64,000 nucleotides of DNA from Streptococcus suis. Its GTDB lineage: Bacteria > Bacillota > Bacilli > Lactobacillales > Streptococcaceae. The position numbers and the translations under genes are program-made. Location of the stretch: assembly GCF_902702775.1 (NCBI RefSeq), contig NZ_LR738724.1:806001-870000 (forward strand), written 5' to 3'. How positions within the stretch are numbered: position 1 is the stretch's first letter; every line of letters starts with the position of its first letter. The notes beneath the pieces are model-generated. The model ran no database searches. It saw only the letters and a list, made by a program, of their open reading frames with translations, and was not told where the DNA came from. Shown one piece after another: positions 63,700-64,000 of this stretch.

Positions 63700-64000
63700 A
63701 TGACTAAGGATTATGTCATTGAAATGCGCAATATCACTAAGATATTTGGTGAATTTGTAGCAAATGACCACATCAATTTGAATGTCAGACGTGGTGAAAT
63801 CCATGCCCTTCTTGGTGAGAATGGTGCGGGTAAATCTACTCTGATGAACATGCTTGCTGGCTTGTTGGAACCTACAAGCGGTGAAATTGTTATCAACGGT
63901 CAATCCGTGAAGATTGACTCTCCATCCAAAGCAGCCCAATTGGGTATTGGTATGGTGCACCAACACTTTATGTTGGTTGATGCTTTCACAGTTGCTGAGA
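63700..64000 (+). CDS. Nucleoside ABC transporter ATP-binding protein, N-terminal part (cut by window edge)
   Basis: 100 residues visible, MTKDYVIEMRNITKIFGEFVANDHINL..., with Walker A LLGENGAGKSTLMNML and the Q-loop IGMVHQHFMLV typical of the sugar/nucleoside (two-domain, about 510 aa) ATPases that pair with BMP lipoproteins. GAAAGGATAATAGATT leads to the ATG at 63700. Permease genes are expected beyond the window. Confidence 0.9.
   Translation, partial: MTKDYVIEMRNITKIFGEFVANDHINLNVRRGEIHALLGENGAGKSTLMNMLAGLLEPTSGEIVINGQSVKIDSPSKAAQLGIGMVHQHFMLVDAFTVAE

Overview
The window is a chromosomal segment of a low-GC streptococcus, almost certainly Streptococcus suis. Three things point there: the IgM-cleaving protease Ide_Ssuis at 14520-18023 (catalytic Cys falls at residue 195), a tmRNA whose tag reads (A)KNTNTYALAA, and streptococcal gene sets such as a duplicated pstB followed by ciaRH.

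Layout. 1-3400: end of a polyamine operon (carboxynorspermidine synthase end, nspC, aguA, aguB) that turns agmatine into putrescine and then spermidine by the carboxyspermidine route. 3438-5386: a TVP38-type membrane protein, tmRNA, tRNA-Ser(GGA) and a broken IS200-type element. 5500-14385: adenosine deaminase, a GntR-controlled ABC exporter, DnaE, and the glycolytic pair pfkA-pyk. 14500-20648: accessory surface/secreted region with Ide_Ssuis, two tandem secreted paralogues with duplicated leaders, an uncalled open frame and a small secreted helical protein. 20723-27658: FAD oxidoreductase, SGNH hydrolase, a signal-peptidase-like protein without its catalytic dyad, glmS under two NagR-type operators, and a polar amino acid ABC importer; two near-identical 104-bp repeats flank glmS and the importer. 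27699-35721: Mn exporter, split ThrE exporter, MarR-DUF1304, PadR-DUF1700-DUF4097 operon, AEC transporter. 35850-42370: PepT, HAD phosphatase, and an operon of SRPBCC, DUF2130, GNAT, DUF1858 and DUF438 genes. 42411-48483: TruB, RibF, potassium channel-like protein, Spx, UPF0223, inositol-phosphatase family, RsmF. 48621-56552: pstS-C-A-B-B-phoU, a MPPGQGG-repeat secreted protein, and ciaRH behind a structured leader. 56611-64000: transglutaminase-like lipoprotein, rpsT, coaA, and a nucleoside salvage operon (methyltransferase, pdp, deoC, cdd, BMP-type binding lipoprotein, ABC ATPase cut by the window edge).

The best candidates for undescribed biology are: a recurrent promoter architecture in which an extended -10 lies exactly 6-7 nt before the ATG and no Shine-Dalgarno is present (six genes, probably leaderless mRNAs); a folded leader of about 148 nt in front of ciaR; a CiaR-box-like site before the repeat-protein gene upstream of ciaRH; the duplicated palindromic leader of the secreted paralogues next to Ide_Ssuis; an ATG-less 103-codon open frame at 19891-20199; and a perfect 27-bp palindrome that puts two in-frame stops into the IS200 transposase. 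All functional statements are from reading the sequence and from family knowledge; no searches were run.
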